DNA of 64,000 bases. Source: Sesamum alatum (lineage: Eukaryota > Streptophyta > Magnoliopsida > Lamiales > Pedaliaceae). A program made the position numbers and the translations under genes. Location of the stretch: the NCBI GenBank assembly GCA_034509735.1, contig JACGWO010000008.1, positions 16,193,864-16,257,863 of the forward strand, given 5' to 3'. The notes under the pieces are model-generated. The model saw nothing but the letters and a program-made list of their open reading frames with translations. It did no database searches and had not been told where the DNA came from. Each line of letters opens with the position of its first letter. The stretch's first letter is position 1. Positions 43,850 through 55,518 of this stretch are shown here, in pieces.

Positions 43850-45291
43850 TCACTTAGCAGTAGTGGAAGCATTTGAAGTATCATCAGCGGGAGGCTCGCT
43901 TCTGAGGGGAAAGGCTTCCTTCATCACTTGGTAACCTAGAGCCTCTAAGGCCTTTTTTCCCCTTGGCCAATCCGCACCAGAACCTCTGGCAGCTCGGGGG
44001 GAACCTCCTCATCTAGCTCAGGAGCATCAACAAGACCCGTATGGATATCTAAGAAGGTGGAAGAAATGGGCTTAGGAGGGCAACCAACCTCCACGAACTG
44101 ATAGGCGCAGGTCCTAAAACTATGCACCTTCTTACCCTCTCAGTGGTGGAATACTCTTGCAGCTTTAGTGAGGCCTGCTCCATACGAGTGTGAAGGATGT
44201 TGATTTCGAACCTCATGTGAGCCAAACTAGCTTCCTGCTTGCGCTCCTTCTACTTGCTTGCTCTGTCTAGTTCCTCCAGTTGTCTCTTGGCCTCCTCTGC
44301 TGCTGGCCCTCCCTACTCCAGGCAGCTGAATAAGCCCCCAGCCAGCAGGGTGGCCTATATACTCAAAAGTAGGTCAGGTATACAATCTATTTCATATGTA
44401 AAATATAGGCTATAAAATTCATCTCACCTTGCTAATGTACAAAGCCAGCAAGTTTAGAGCTTGGGGATGAGGCAAGGCATCCATATAAGCCTGGTCTAGA
44501 GGGAAGGGGATCCCCTTCAAGAAAATTAGCCGCCCTGCTGCATTATCCTTCCTCTTGCAAAAAGGAGCAACCCTTGCTTATCCCCTACTTTGCCTTTTTT
44601 TGTTTTTACCTTGGCAGGTCGAGGCGTGCCAGCTTGTATGACAGGCTTGGGAGCAGGAGGAGCCAGAGTCACGGCCAGCCCCTTAGCCCACTTGTTGGGC
44701 GTGGGGAGGGGATCAACTTAGCGTTTTCCTTTCGAGTACCCCATAGAAGCCGAGCTGGCCAGAATGGAAGACGAACTCTTCACAGCGGGGCACTTAGCAA
44801 AGGAGACCGCTCCGGGAGTCTTGCCTTCAACTAAGGCTTTGTCTTGCACCAACTGGTTGAACATGTCCACTGTCAAACACACAGGTATAAACAACAGGTC
44901 ATATATACTCATCATGGTAGGAATAAAGCATAAAGCAAGAAAGCACAACAGAAATATATACCAGTATCCTGGTCTAAAGCGACCTCTTTGGCACTCAACC
45001 TATAATGGAATAGGAGGGCTGGATGAACTAGCTCGCAAGGGTCATATTGGGAAACATTCAAGTGCTCTAATAGAGAACCGAATGGAGCAGGACGATTATA
45101 GACAGAATACCTAGGGCGCTTAGGAGCACAGGAAACCCACAAAGTAGGGAAACATCAGGGAGTAGGAGATGAAATAAAGAAGCAATGGCGTTTCCACTCC
45201 TTAATTTTGGACTCAGAAAGGAGGAACTAAGCATCCCCCTTGGATGTAAAGTAAAACAGTCCAGCACTAGCCTTCTTCAGCATGAAGAAGG
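43850..45291 (-). pseudogene. gypsy-1 antisense ORF, C-terminal part
   Basis: On the strand opposite to gag-pol, the reading ends at 43850 (..GYQVMKEAFPLRSEPPADD..STTAK, stop). Going upstream it shows a heptad-rich, probably coiled-coil segment near 44160-44310 (EEAKRQLEELDRAS, KQEASLAHMRFEINIL, RMEQASLKLQEYS), then at 44912-45142 CAPKRPRYSVYNRPAPFGSLL and PALLFHYRLSAKEVALDQDTG. Near 45200-45286 is ASAGLFYFTSKGD, and SESKIKEWKRHCFF. This is the C-terminal half of a 'putative gypsy-type transposon' (Transposase_28-like) ORF. It is frameshifted and interrupted at 45291 by the copia element; the N-terminal half is at 55519-56046. Confidence 0.65.
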
Positions 45292-47288
45292 TGAAAGAAT
45301 ATGTGGATCGTCCCGGGAAATTGCGCGAATGCGGAAGCGCGATATAAAATAAAATATAAAAATTTAAAGCATGCTTTAATCAAATTAAAGAACACGCTCA
45401 AGGGGTGTACCCTTGAGATTCCCGGGGGTTTGGTGTATCTCATGAGTAAACAACATGTAAATGATCATGGAGGCCATAGGGTAGAAAATTAAAGAGGACG
45501 AAAATATTAAACGAGACCTACCCGTTGTCGTTTTCGTCTTCAACAGCTACACGCGTTGTTCCCCGTTTTGCTCCGAGATCTCGTTCTTGAGACCCTCCAA
45601 ATCGTGACACACGATCCACCCATGTATCTTGCACATCGTGCTAGCAACGAACAAGTGTATATTTTGGAGTGGATGAATCAACAACACGTTATGAATTAAC
45701 GGTATTGATTCATCTAAGTTCTAATGTTCCAAGAACAAGAGAACTAGAAAGGAATTTCTTGGAGAGAGTGGAGAGAGAGGGCGGACGAGAGAGAGGGGAG
45801 AGAGAGCCAAAAAAAAGTGTGTGTTGTGTGTGTGTTGGAATTTCATCCTCCTTTAAAAGGTGCAAGGCTAGGGGTTTATATAGAGGAAGAGTTTAATCCT
45901 CTTTAAACTCCACCTCTTTAGAAGCTTGATTTGACTAGGATTTGACCTAGTCAAAGTCCTAGCCAAAGTAGAATTTGACCTTGTCAAATTCAATCCTAGC
46001 CTTTGATCTCTCCCATTAAATCTCAACCATTAATTTAATTTAATGGAATATTTAATAGGATTTAAATATTCCAAAAGGCCAAATAAATATAATAAATAAA
46101 TATTAATATTTATTCTAGGCCCATTAAATTAATTTCCTTAATAAATCCAATTTATTAATTTAATTCCCTTTATCAAATAGAAGGAATTAATTTCTCCAAG
46201 AAAATATAGGACCCGATTAAATCCAATTTAATCATTCCTTTACTCCAATATTTAATTCCAAATTAAATACTAAGTGTGTGTGGATAGTGTGTGACTCTTT
46301 AGGTTCACCTTTCAGCTAGACTTGGTCGGATTCCTAGAATCCGTCCGTTACCATGGGTGGCCATCTAGCAACGGTCCATGGCACTAGAGACTAGGTGAAA
46401 TAATCGGGGATGAACATTTAGGCTCTAACAGTACACTTGTCATTCTGTCTTCGGTCTTATCACTTAGAGTCTAGGGCACGGAAAATGCAGGTACCCATTT
46501 TAGACCTAAGTATCGGTCTGTCCTTACTAAACGCCGCAAGGGAAACCTTCCCTTCTGTTCAGTTACTGTGGCCACAGATTTTAGGGACAAGACACAGAGC
46601 ATACATGAGACTCAACTGTCAATGCCTTTTGACAGGAAACAGATCCTTTCTTGAAAACTACTATCACTCTGTACACCCGAGCTGCACTAGACATGGCTTA
46701 TGACTACTCAAGAGTATTTTGGCAATCTCTCACCATATCTAAGATACAGACCTGATGTACAGGTAAACTCAGCAGTTCCTCAAGTCAAAGGACTTGACCT
46801 GTACCGTTGGAACCAGGAACTCACGTCATACCTTGCTGACCATACTCAAGGTCCTCCGTACGACGGTTCCCGCGAGTCACCTCAGTCAGCTGCTTCCTAG
46901 CATGCTGATCCACTAACACTGCTTAGACGACCTTCGTCACCCGTCGATGAAATACGACAGCAGATGCTTAGTGCAAGTCTCAAAGGGAATCCCGGTACCC
47001 ATTTTCGAGATTCCTTGACTTGGAGATTTTCGGACTGATTCGGTAAGACTGATTTCATGGACCTACCTCCAAGCGTAGTCCCAGTCTCCGAAATCGATTC
47101 TCAGTCCGTGGGCTTTGTTTGCGTAGTGAACAGATATGTAATAGCATATATAAGTGAACATAAACAAAGTGTTGCCATATGAATCTTCACTTCTTTATTC
47201 ATAAATGTTTTATCAAACACCTGAAATTGTCTAGACATAGGTTACATATTCCTGCCAAAATTGGCTTACATGGTCACCTATTCTAACA
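45292..47288 (-). repeat. copia-A 3' LTR
   Basis: 1997 bases, TGAAAGAATATGTGG to TATTCTAACA on the plus strand (so TGTTAGAATA..TATTCTTTCA on the element's strand). It is about 98-99% identical by eye to the other LTR at 53512-55513. A purine-rich GAGAGA block followed by a GT run lies near 45765-45835. Confidence 0.93.
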
Positions 47289-47303
47289 ATCTCCCACTTG
47301 ACC
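47289..47303 (-). other. copia-A polypurine tract
   Basis: On the minus strand 'aagtgggagat' lies directly before the 3' LTR start TGTTAG. It is the primer site for plus-strand DNA synthesis, with the purine-rich text typical of plant copia elements. Confidence 0.85.
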
Positions 47304-47304
47304 T

Positions 47305-48909
47305 TTAAAGCCAATCGCCCATATGTCTAATCCCCATCTTCTCAAGATGTTGCGTATGAGCGCTCTGCGACATAGGCTTTGTCAGCGGATCTGCTGTGTT
47401 GTCTGCTGAGTTGACTCGATCCATCCGGACGTCACCTCTTCCTACCATTTCCCTAAGAAGATGGTAGCGTCTAAGAATATGTTTGGAACGGTGATGAGAT
47501 CTCGGTTCCTTTGCTTGCGCTATTGCACCGTTGTTATCACAGAAGATGACAACAGGCTCGGTGATGCTAGGCATCACACCCAACTCTTGGATGTAGTTTC
47601 TCATCCAAACCGCTTCCTTAGCAGCTTCTGAAGCTGCTATGTATTCAGCCTCTGTGGTGGAGTCAGCAATGGTTGCTTGCTTGGAAATTTTCCAAGCTAC
47701 TACTCCTCCATTGAGTTTGAATATGTACCCCGATTGAGACTTGGCATCATCGTCATCAGACTGGAAGCTAGCGTCGCTAAAGCCTTCCAGAATTAGTTCT
47801 CCATTGCCATAGACTAGGAACATTTCCTTAGTCCTCCTTAGGTACTTAAGGATGCCCTTAACAGCATTCCAATGTGCCTCTCCTGCGCAGGACTGATATC
47901 TGCTTGTTACGCTCAAAGCGTATGCAATGTCAGGCCTAGTTTAGTGGACCGCATATTGGATGCTACCTACAACAGAAGCATAGGGGATGACTTTCATCCT
48001 TTCAAGTTCCTCATCAGTCTGTGGGGACTGTTTCTTGGACAACTTGATCCCATGCCTCATGGGAAGGAATCCTCATTTGGAGTTGTCCATTCGATATCTC
48101 TTTAGGACTTTCTCCATATACGAGTTTTGGGTGAGTCCTAACATCCTTTTAGATCTGTCCCTGACAATCTGGATGCCTAGGATGTAGGAAGCTTCACCCA
48201 AGTCCTTCATGGAAAACTGGGTTGACAACCATGCTTTAGTGTTTCCTAACATTCTAACGTCATTACCAATGAGTAGAATGTCGTCCACATAAAGCACTAG
48301 GAACACTATTGAGCTCCCACTGACCTTCTTGTATACACAAGGGTCGGATTCGTTCTTGATGAAGTCATAACCCTGTATTACTTCATCAAATCAAATGTTC
48401 CAACTTCGGGATGCTTGTTTGAGGCCATAGATGGACTTCTGGAGACGACAGACTTTCTGTTCTTCTCCAGTGACCGTGAAACCCTCCGGCTGATCCATAT
48501 AGATCTCTTCTTCAACGAAACCGTTGAGGAAGGCCGTTTTCACGTCCATTAGCCATATTTCATAGTCATACCATGCTGCTATGGCGAGCAGGATCCGAAT
48601 GGATTTAGCCATGGCTACTGGCGAGTAGGTATCCTCAAAATCGACCCCGGGTCGTTGAGTCTATCCCTTAGCTACAAGCCTAGCCTTAAAGGTTGTGACT
48701 TCTCCATCAACGCCAAGTTTGCACTTGTAGACCCACTTACAGCCCACTGGCTTAACACCTTTCGGTGGATCTATAAGACTCCAGACTTGGTTCTCGCTCA
48801 TGGAGTCCATTTCGGCTTTCATGTCCTCAAGCCATTTCCCGGAGTCGATGTCAGACATCGCTTCTCCATATGTCTTAGGATCGTTATCCAAAAGATCGGT
48901 CGCTCCTAG
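47305..48909 (-). pseudogene. copia-A reverse transcriptase and RNase H
   Basis: The RT begins near 48900 (YGEAMSDIDSGKWLEDMKAE, NQVWSLIDPPKG, PVGCKWVYKCKLGVDGEV, KARLVAKG) and continues with WLMDVKTAFLNGFVEEEIYM, QPEGF, SIYGLKQASRSW, and the intact active site LVLYVDDILLIGND. RNase H at 47305-47916 has YGNGELILEGFSDASF (catalytic Asp), STTEAEYIAASEA (Glu), FCDNNGAIAQAKEP (Asp) and the SKHILRRYHLLRE end, stopping after MGIRHMGDWL. In-frame stops near 48660, 48390, 48072 and 47940 break the frame; at least one (48390, an Arg codon read as TGA) fits a C-to-T change. All visible catalytic residues are kept. Confidence 0.9.
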
Positions 48910-50010
48910 AAAGCCATACCTTACTGGAGGTCTGGACTCTCTAGTGGACCTACGGAGAACGGGAACGTCAGTGGTGACTGTGGGCGCTGACTGTATCGGA
49001 GCCGGCGGTTCAGGAACCGGGGCTGGCCGTTCCTGAGGCTGTCCTTCATGCCTAGCATGTTGGACCTCTCGAGGTTGGTCAGCCCTTCGGCTGTTTATCC
49101 TAAATCCTCTAAGTGAGGGTTCCGTGGCTGCCTCTGATGGCTGGATTCCATCACTTGATTCCTCAAGGATCAGCTCATCAGGTTGGATATCCTCCGGGAA
49201 GCCTTGCTCCAAGAATACTGCATTTCTTGAAACAAACACCTTTTGTTCCAAGGGGTCATAAAAGTAATAACCCGCAGTTTCTTTAGGGTATCCAACGAAC
49301 CTGCATAAGCTAGATCTAGATTCTAGCTTATCTCCCACTAACCTCTTGACGTATGCGGGGCTACCCCACACTCTCAAGTAGTTGTAGGAGGTAGGCTTGC
49401 CGTGCCATATCTCATATGGCGTTTGGGTCAATGCACTGGTAGGCGCCAAATTCAACAACTTGGCCGCCGTTTCTAGTGCATAGCCCCAAAAGGATAAGGG
49501 CAGTTTGGTAAAACTCATCATGGACCGAACCATGTCCAACAGGGTTCGATTCCTCCTTTCAGAGACACCATTTAACTATGGTGTTCCTGGAGGTGTCCAT
49601 TCTGATATTATACCATGTTCTTTTAGATAATATAGGAACTCCCTACTAAGGTATTCACCGTCTCGGTCTGACCGTAGGACTTTAATTTTGCAGTTGGTCT
49701 GGTTCTCTACTTCAAGTCTGAATTCTTTAAACCTCTCAAGAGCTTCAGACTTGTACCTCATTAGGTAAACATAACCATACCGTGAATGATCATTGGTAAA
49801 GGTTATGAAGTAGGAGAACCCACCTCGGGCCTGCGTCCTTAGTAGTCCACATACGTCTGTATGGACCAAGTCCAACAGACCTGTGGCAAGCCTACTTTGT
49901 CCTACAAAGACCTTTTTTTTGGTCATTTTCCCTCTTAGACAAGATTCACAAGTTGGTAGATCACTCAAGTCCCCAACCTCTAGGTTCTTTGAGTCTACCA
50001 ACCTTTTCAT
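48910..50010 (-). pseudogene. copia-A integrase
   Basis: This is a DDE-type integrase. The zinc-finger side ends in CESCLRGKMTKKKF-like text (here TCESCLRGKMTKK). The core has LVHTDVCGL (first Asp), FITFTNDHSRYGYVYLM, LRSDRDGEYLSREF (second Asp), EWTPPGTP, a stop, then LNGVSERRNRTLLDMVRSMM (Glu). The C-terminal part has FWGYALETAAKLLN, PYEIWHGKPTSYNYLRVWG and GYYFYDPLEQKVFVSRN. The stop at about 49575 (TAG in place of the Gln expected before LNGVSERRN) matches a C-to-T change. The integrase-to-RT linker is Pro/Glu-rich. Confidence 0.9.
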
Positions 50011-50076
50011 CCTATCTTGGGATATGTGACTTAGCCTAGCGTGCCACAGACGTGCTTTCCCGTTATTATCTAATTT

Positions 50077-51456
50077 TCATTTGTGTTGAGTGTTGAGAAC
50101 GAAATTCGTTTGTTGCAAGATATAAAGCCCGTTATGCAATGTACCAAGTAGATGAGCAATTCCACACCTCATCAAATAAACGCAATTTTTATTGATTCTA
50201 AACTCATAACCACTATTGTCCAACAATGGAATGGAAATGATGTTTTTAATCATACTAGGTACAAAATAAACTTGTTTTAAATCTATGCTAATACTATCAC
50301 TAATCACTAGAGTGACGGATCCTACTGCTTCTGCCGAGATGGCCTTGCCATTCCCAAGCTTCAGGATCATATCCCCGCTACCCAGTTTTCTGCTTCTTTT
50401 CAACACCTGCAAGTCATTGCAAATGTGAGCTCCACAGCCGGTATCTAATACCCAAGAGGCAGAATTAGTGACCATATTAACCTCAATCACATAAATACCT
50501 TGGTTCGAGAAGAGTTTGGGGCACTCTCCCTTCCAATGCCCTTTCTCACGGCAGTTGATACATATGTCATATGTCTTCGACTGTTGCTTGGAGACAACCT
50601 TTTCCTTTCCTTTGCCCTTCCCCTCTTTGGCAATGGGAACACTCTTAGTGTTCGTAGCTGCTTTGACGGCCTTTCCCTTCCCTTTCTTCTTCTTCCAACG
50701 TCCGGCACCTTTGCCTTTCGTATTGGAAGTCGAAGCACCTCCAAACAATACCGAAGGCGTGGACTTCTTAGTCGTTGCCGCGTATTGCACAAACATATTG
50801 ATCAACTCATGAATGCCCTTCTCAAGTGCGTTCATGTTGTAGTTGACGATAAATTGGTCAAAGGAGGGTGGGAGTTACTGAAGTATCACATCTATGTACG
50901 TTTCATTATCGAGACCTGCCTTTAGGTCCTCGAGCTTTTCCACCAGGGTAAGCATTTTAACCCCGTGTTCTTGTACAGAGGATCCTTCTGTCATTTTAGT
51001 TCCAAAGAACGCCTTGGTGGCGACATACCTAGTATGCCGGTCCGGGACTGCATAGCAATCCTTAAGGCGAGCCATTATGGAAGGGACGTCGTCTAGCCTT
51101 TCATATTACTTCTGAATCTCATTGGTCATCGAAGCAAGTATGACGCTACGGACCTTCCGGTTATCCTTATGTCATGTCTCGAACGTCTCACGTTCTTCTG
51201 GCGTGGATCCTTCCGGCAAGGTCCTAGGGAGAGGCTCGTCCATGACGTAGCCTTGGTTCTCGTAATCTAGGACTATCCCGAGATTGCGCAACCAGTCGTT
51301 GTAATTTATTCCATTGAATTTGTTTGTCTCAAGAATGGTTGAAAGTAGGCTCTTAGACAGTTTTTTTAAATCTACATTTAGAAAACAACGCGCGATCAGC
51401 AGAAAATAAAAGACGGTGGTTTGATAAAAATGATTAAATGCATGGACTTTAGTCAT
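50077..51456 (-). pseudogene. copia-A gag and aspartic protease
   Basis: Gag reads TNKFNGINYNDWLRNLGIVL (UBN2-type N terminus), YVMDEPLPRTLPEGS, then past a stop (TGA where Trp is expected, about 51171), ARLKDCYAVPDRHTRYVA and EHGVKMLTLVEKLEDLKAG, another stop, and the Lys-rich nucleocapsid with the knuckle CINCREKGHWKGEC (50521-50562). The protease follows with SWVLDTGCGAHIC (50434-50445), the copia form DTG plus C. Several stops interrupt the frame, but most of the protein remains readable. The gag start is not certain; 51456 is the first ATG of the frame. Confidence 0.87.
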
Positions 51457-53494
51457 TTAATCCTCCCACTATTTATACGAAAGCACGGTACTCTCAAACG
51501 TGATTTTTGGGAAATCCTTTCCTAGTGGGCTTGGGATCCACAGTGATTTTTCCCATACCCCGCTTTTACGATTCGCATGGAAAAGATCCTGTGGGAGGTA
51601 TTCCATACCATTCTCGTTCCACGAGATTCCCAAGATTATTGCCTCACCCTTTCACATGATCCCGAAGACTCCAAGCGAATCATGCTATTTGGGCGTTAGA
51701 CCCAACCCAATCGACCGAGCCACAGACCCACTGGTACCCCCATGACTCGTGAGACAGGTACAACAGCCTATTTTTCGTTCATGACAAAGTGCAGCTTCTT
51801 TTAAGTACAATAACGTGCCACGACTCGTGAGACCACGCTATTGACCTAAAACAGCTTCCTCACTAAACCATGGATTGGAAGGCATGGACAAACTCCTAGA
51901 GTTTATGTCCATTTTGTCCAGGGTCTGATGTTTCAACATTGGTCCAACCAATGTGAGAGTAGTGAATGACCGAGATCTCAAAATAAATAAACATTCACAC
52001 ATCCATCCATAATGCGTAAATTAAACCATCCATAGCAGTTATATGATAAATAAAAAACCTATTCATCCATCATAATAACCACATGCAAAATTAAAGCCTA
52101 GCACGCCCCTGTTGGATGGTCACGAGCCCGAATCCTATGCGATCCACTGAGCCCGCAGTGGATCTACGGTCAATCTAGGGTTGGTCCTACACTATTACAT
52201 TAATAGTAACCCAATCATCATGCTGATGGGCCTTGGTCTCTTTTCTCTTTCTTCACTTCATGGAAAACTCCAAGGGACCTCCCGTCTGGGCTCTCCATGT
52301 GGTCCTTCCTTCTTCTCCACCGATTACAAAAAAAAAGAAACCTCACTCCTAGTCTACTCTCATTACATATAAAAAAATAGAAAGAAACCCCCACGAAAAC
52401 CCGAGGGGAGTACATAAGGAGGGAGGTAGAATGCCTTATTATTCCAAGGCAACTAGAAAGACAGAAGGAGAAAGCAGTAAAAGAGGCACACAAGCCCAAT
52501 AGAAATTAAACCATACATTCGGTCTAGAGCTCGTGATCATCCATTTCCATCCAACACACATAATCACATGATCTAATCACATAATTACAATATACCAACA
52601 ATTCATGATTTCCAATCATAGTTATACAAAATAAGAAATAAATGAATATGTGCGTAACGTGTGAAAAAAATAAAACATAAATATTGATAATAATATTTTC
52701 TCGTTTTAGGAAAACCTTTCCTCATTATTTTAAGTAAAATAACCCCGAGATTCCAAATCCAATGTATTTTACTCCTAAAATAATGTCTTTAGAAAATTAG
52801 GCATAATTGAACCCCAAAAATGATTTTTCAGAATTAATTCAAAATTTAAAACTGAAAATAATTAAAAAATAAAAAATAAAAGAAAACACTACTAGGGTTT
52901 AAAAAACCCTAGCAGCAGCACCGGCTGCCGCCGCCGGCAGGCCGGGTGCGCGCGCCTGGCCGACAGCGTGCTGCACGGCCTGGCGTTCCGAAAGGCCGTC
53001 GCGCGCGCAGGCTCCCTTGCCTCGCGCGCGCTGGCCTGCTGGCTGCCGGTCGCGCCCTTGCCCTGCGCAGTGCGCGCGCAGACGTGCACTGGGCACGCCT
53101 GCCGGGCGCGCGCGCACAGACTCCTCCGTCTGCGTGCGCGCGCGCCTGGAGGCGCTGCCCTGCGTGCAGCCACCTTGGCTGCGCGCTGCCCCTGCGCGAC
53201 CGGCTGGACGGGTGCGCACAGGCTTCCCTTGCCTGCGCGCGTCTGCCCTGCCGGCAGCGCGCAGCTGCGCGCGGCCAGCCCTCTCGGCTGGCTGGTTGCG
53301 GCGTTTCTCGTTTTTTTCCGTTCAATTATTCCACCCCGTTTCCCAAGAAAAACAAAAAAATACCAATATTCAGAAATTCACACGAATCGAAAGACATAAA
53401 ACGACATGCTTTGAAAATCAAAATTTAATTAAAAACATGTCAATATCACGTTTCATGCTTAAAACGCACATAAACCCTAGGCCTATACACCGAA
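51457..53494 (-). other. copia-A long untranslated leader
   Basis: About 2 kb separate the PBS from gag. The gag-proximal ~1.4 kb (to 52890) is AT-rich with no convincing ORF. The PBS-proximal part contains a very GC-rich block at 52908-53300, annotated separately. A 21-base near-perfect palindrome, 'ctagggttt..aaaccctag', lies at 52893-52912. Confidence 0.75.
52908..53300 (-). other. GC-rich run of phased stem-loops in the copia-A leader
   Basis: In ~390 bases of about 75% G+C I count at least five short hairpins with the same plan, stem, pyrimidine loop, stem (loop on the plus strand): 53001-53030 (caggc-tccctt-gcctc), 53107-53142 (cagac-tcctcc-gtctg, extended by GC-rich outer arms), 53165-53183 (gcagcc-acctt-ggctgc), 53213-53240 (caggc-ttccctt-gcctg, also extended) and 53272-53297 (ggccagcc-ctct-cggctggc). 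In the element's RNA (minus strand) the loops would be purine-rich (AAGGGA, GGAGGA, AAGGGAA). All six frames are largely open because of composition, so the ORFs here are probably accidental. Confidence 0.7.
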
Positions 53495-53510
53495 CCGGAC
53501 TTTGATACCA
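53495..53510 (-). other. copia-A primer-binding site (initiator tRNA-Met type)
   Basis: One base inside the 5' LTR end, the minus strand reads TGGTATCAAAGTCCGG, close to TGGTATCAGAGC, the complement of the plant initiator tRNA-Met 3' end used by most plant copia elements. It differs at one position in the first twelve. Confidence 0.88.
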
Positions 53511-53511
53511 C

Positions 53512-55513
53512 TGAAAGAATATGTGGATCGTCCCGGGAAATTGCACGAATGCGGAACCGCGATATAAAATAAAATATACAAAAATTTAAAGCATGCTTTA
53601 ATCAAATTAAAGAACACGCTCAAGGGGTGTACCCTTGAGATTCCCGGGTGTTTGGTGTATCTCATGAGTAAACAACATGTAAATGATCATGGAGGCCATA
53701 GGGTAGAAAATTAAAGAGGACGAAAATATTAAACGAGACCTACCCGTTGTCGTTTTCGTCTTCAACAGCTACACGCGTTGTTCCCCGTTTTGCTCCGAGA
53801 TCTCGTTCTTGAGACCCTCCAAATCGTGACACACGATCCACCCACGTATCTTGCACATCGTGCTAGCAACGAACAAGTGTATATTTTGGAGTGGATGAAT
53901 CAACAACACGTTATGAATTAACGGTATTGATTCATCTAAGTTCTAATGTTCCAAGAACAAGAGAACTAGAAAGGAATTTCTTGGAGAGAGTGGAGAGAGA
54001 GGGCGGACGAGAGAGAGGGGAGAGAGAGCCAAAAAAAAGTGTGTGTTGTGTGTGTGTGTTGGAATTTCATCCTCCTTCAAAAGGTGCAAGGCTAGGGGTT
54101 TATATAGAGGAAGAGTTTAATCCTCTTTAAACTCCACCTCTTTAGAAGCTTGATTTGACTAGAATTTGACCTAGTCAAAGTCCTAGCCAAAGTAGAATTT
54201 GACCTTGTCAAAATTCAATCCTAGCCTTTGATCTCTCCCATTAAACCTCAACCATTAATTTAATTTAATGGAATATTTAATAGGATTTAAATATTCCAAA
54301 AGGCCAAATAAATATAATAAATAAATATTAATATTTATTCTAGGCCCATTAAATTAATTCCCTTAATAAATCCAATTTATTAATTTAATTCCCTTTATCA
54401 AATAGAAGGAATTAATTTCTCCAAGAAAATATAGGACCCAATTAAATCCAATTTAATCATTCCTTTACTCCAATATTTAATTTCAAATTAAATACTAAGT
54501 GTGTGTGGATAGTGTGTGACTCTTTAGGTTCACCTTTCAGCTAGACTTGGTCGGATTCCTAGAATTCGTCCGTTACCATGGGTGGCCATCTAGCAACGGT
54601 CCATGGCACTAGAGACTAGGTGAAAGAATCGGGGATGAACATTTAGGCTCTAACAGTACACTTGTCCTTCTATCTTCGATCTCATCACTTAGAGTCTAGG
54701 GCACGGAAAATGCAGGTACCCATTTTGGACCTAAGTGTCGGTCTGTCCTTACTAAACGCCGCAAGGGAAACCTTCCCTTCTGTTCAGTTACTGTGGCCAC
54801 AGATTTTAGGGACAAGACACAGAGCATACATGAGACTTAACTGTCAATGCCTTTTGACAGGAAACAGATCCTTTCTTGAAAACTACTGTCACTCTGTACA
54901 CCCGAGCTGCACTAGACATGGCTTATGACTACTCAAGAGTATTTTGGCAATCTCTCACCATATCTAAGATACAGACCTGATGTACAGGTAAACTCAGCAG
55001 TTCCTCAAGTCAAAGGAGTTGACCTGTACCGTTGGAACCAGGAACTCACGTCATACCTTGCTGACCATACTCAAGGTCCTCCGTACGACGGTTCCCGTGA
55101 GTCACCTCAGTCAGCTGCTTCCTAGCATGCTGACCCACTAACACTGCTTAGACGACCTTCGTCACCCGTCGATGAAATACGACAGCAGATGCTTAGTGCA
55201 AGTCTCAAAGGGAATCCCGGTACCCATTTTCGAGATTCCTTGACTTGGAGATTTTTGGACTGATTCGGTAAGACTGATTTCATGGACCTACCTCCAAGCG
55301 TAGTCCCAGTCTCCGGAATCGATTCTCAGTCCGTGGGCTTTGTTTGCGTAGTGAACAGATATGTAATAGCAGATATAAGTGAACGTAAACAAAGTGTTGC
55401 CATATGAATCTTCACTTCTTTATTCATAAATGTTTTATCAAACACCTGAAATTGTCTAGACATAGGTTACATATTCCTGCCAAAATTGGCTTACATGGTC
55501 ACCTATTCTAACA
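53512..55513 (-). repeat. copia-A 5' LTR
   Basis: 2002 bases, matching 45292-47288 with few differences (for example 'ttgcacgaatgcggaacc' here against 'ttgcgcgaatgcggaagc' there, and two extra GT bases in the dinucleotide run near 54050). It ends 'cacctattctaaca' before the GAAGG duplication. Confidence 0.93.
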
Positions 55514-55518
55514 GAAGG

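Larger units (their letters stand above)
45292..55513 (-). mobile_element. Ty1/copia retrotransposon, complete with both LTRs (copia-A)
   Basis: Two ~2-kb LTRs, nearly identical, enclose a 6.2-kb internal region coding on the minus strand for gag, protease, integrase, RT and RNase H. Protease-integrase-RT is the copia order. A perfect 5-bp target-site duplication, GAAGG, stands at 45287-45291 and 55514-55518. PBS and polypurine tract are both present. It sits inside the antisense ORF of gypsy-1. The solo LTR at 8800-10803 belongs to the same family. Confidence 0.96.

Noticed and set aside
44574..44834. Plus-strand ORF of 86 residues, and neighbours at 44764-45114
   Set aside because: They are shadows of the antisense ORF of gypsy-1, which reads on the minus strand through this region.
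46437..46900. Repeated ORFs of 88 and 66 residues, also at 54662-55125
   Set aside because: They lie inside the two LTRs of copia-A and are duplicated only because the LTRs are. No domain is seen and the solo LTR at 8800 does not preserve them.
52909..53325. A 138-residue Arg/Ala/Pro-rich ORF (minus) and five overlapping ORFs in other frames
   Set aside because: All frames are open because the block is about 75% G+C. The repeated hairpin text explains the composition, and no frame shows a domain.
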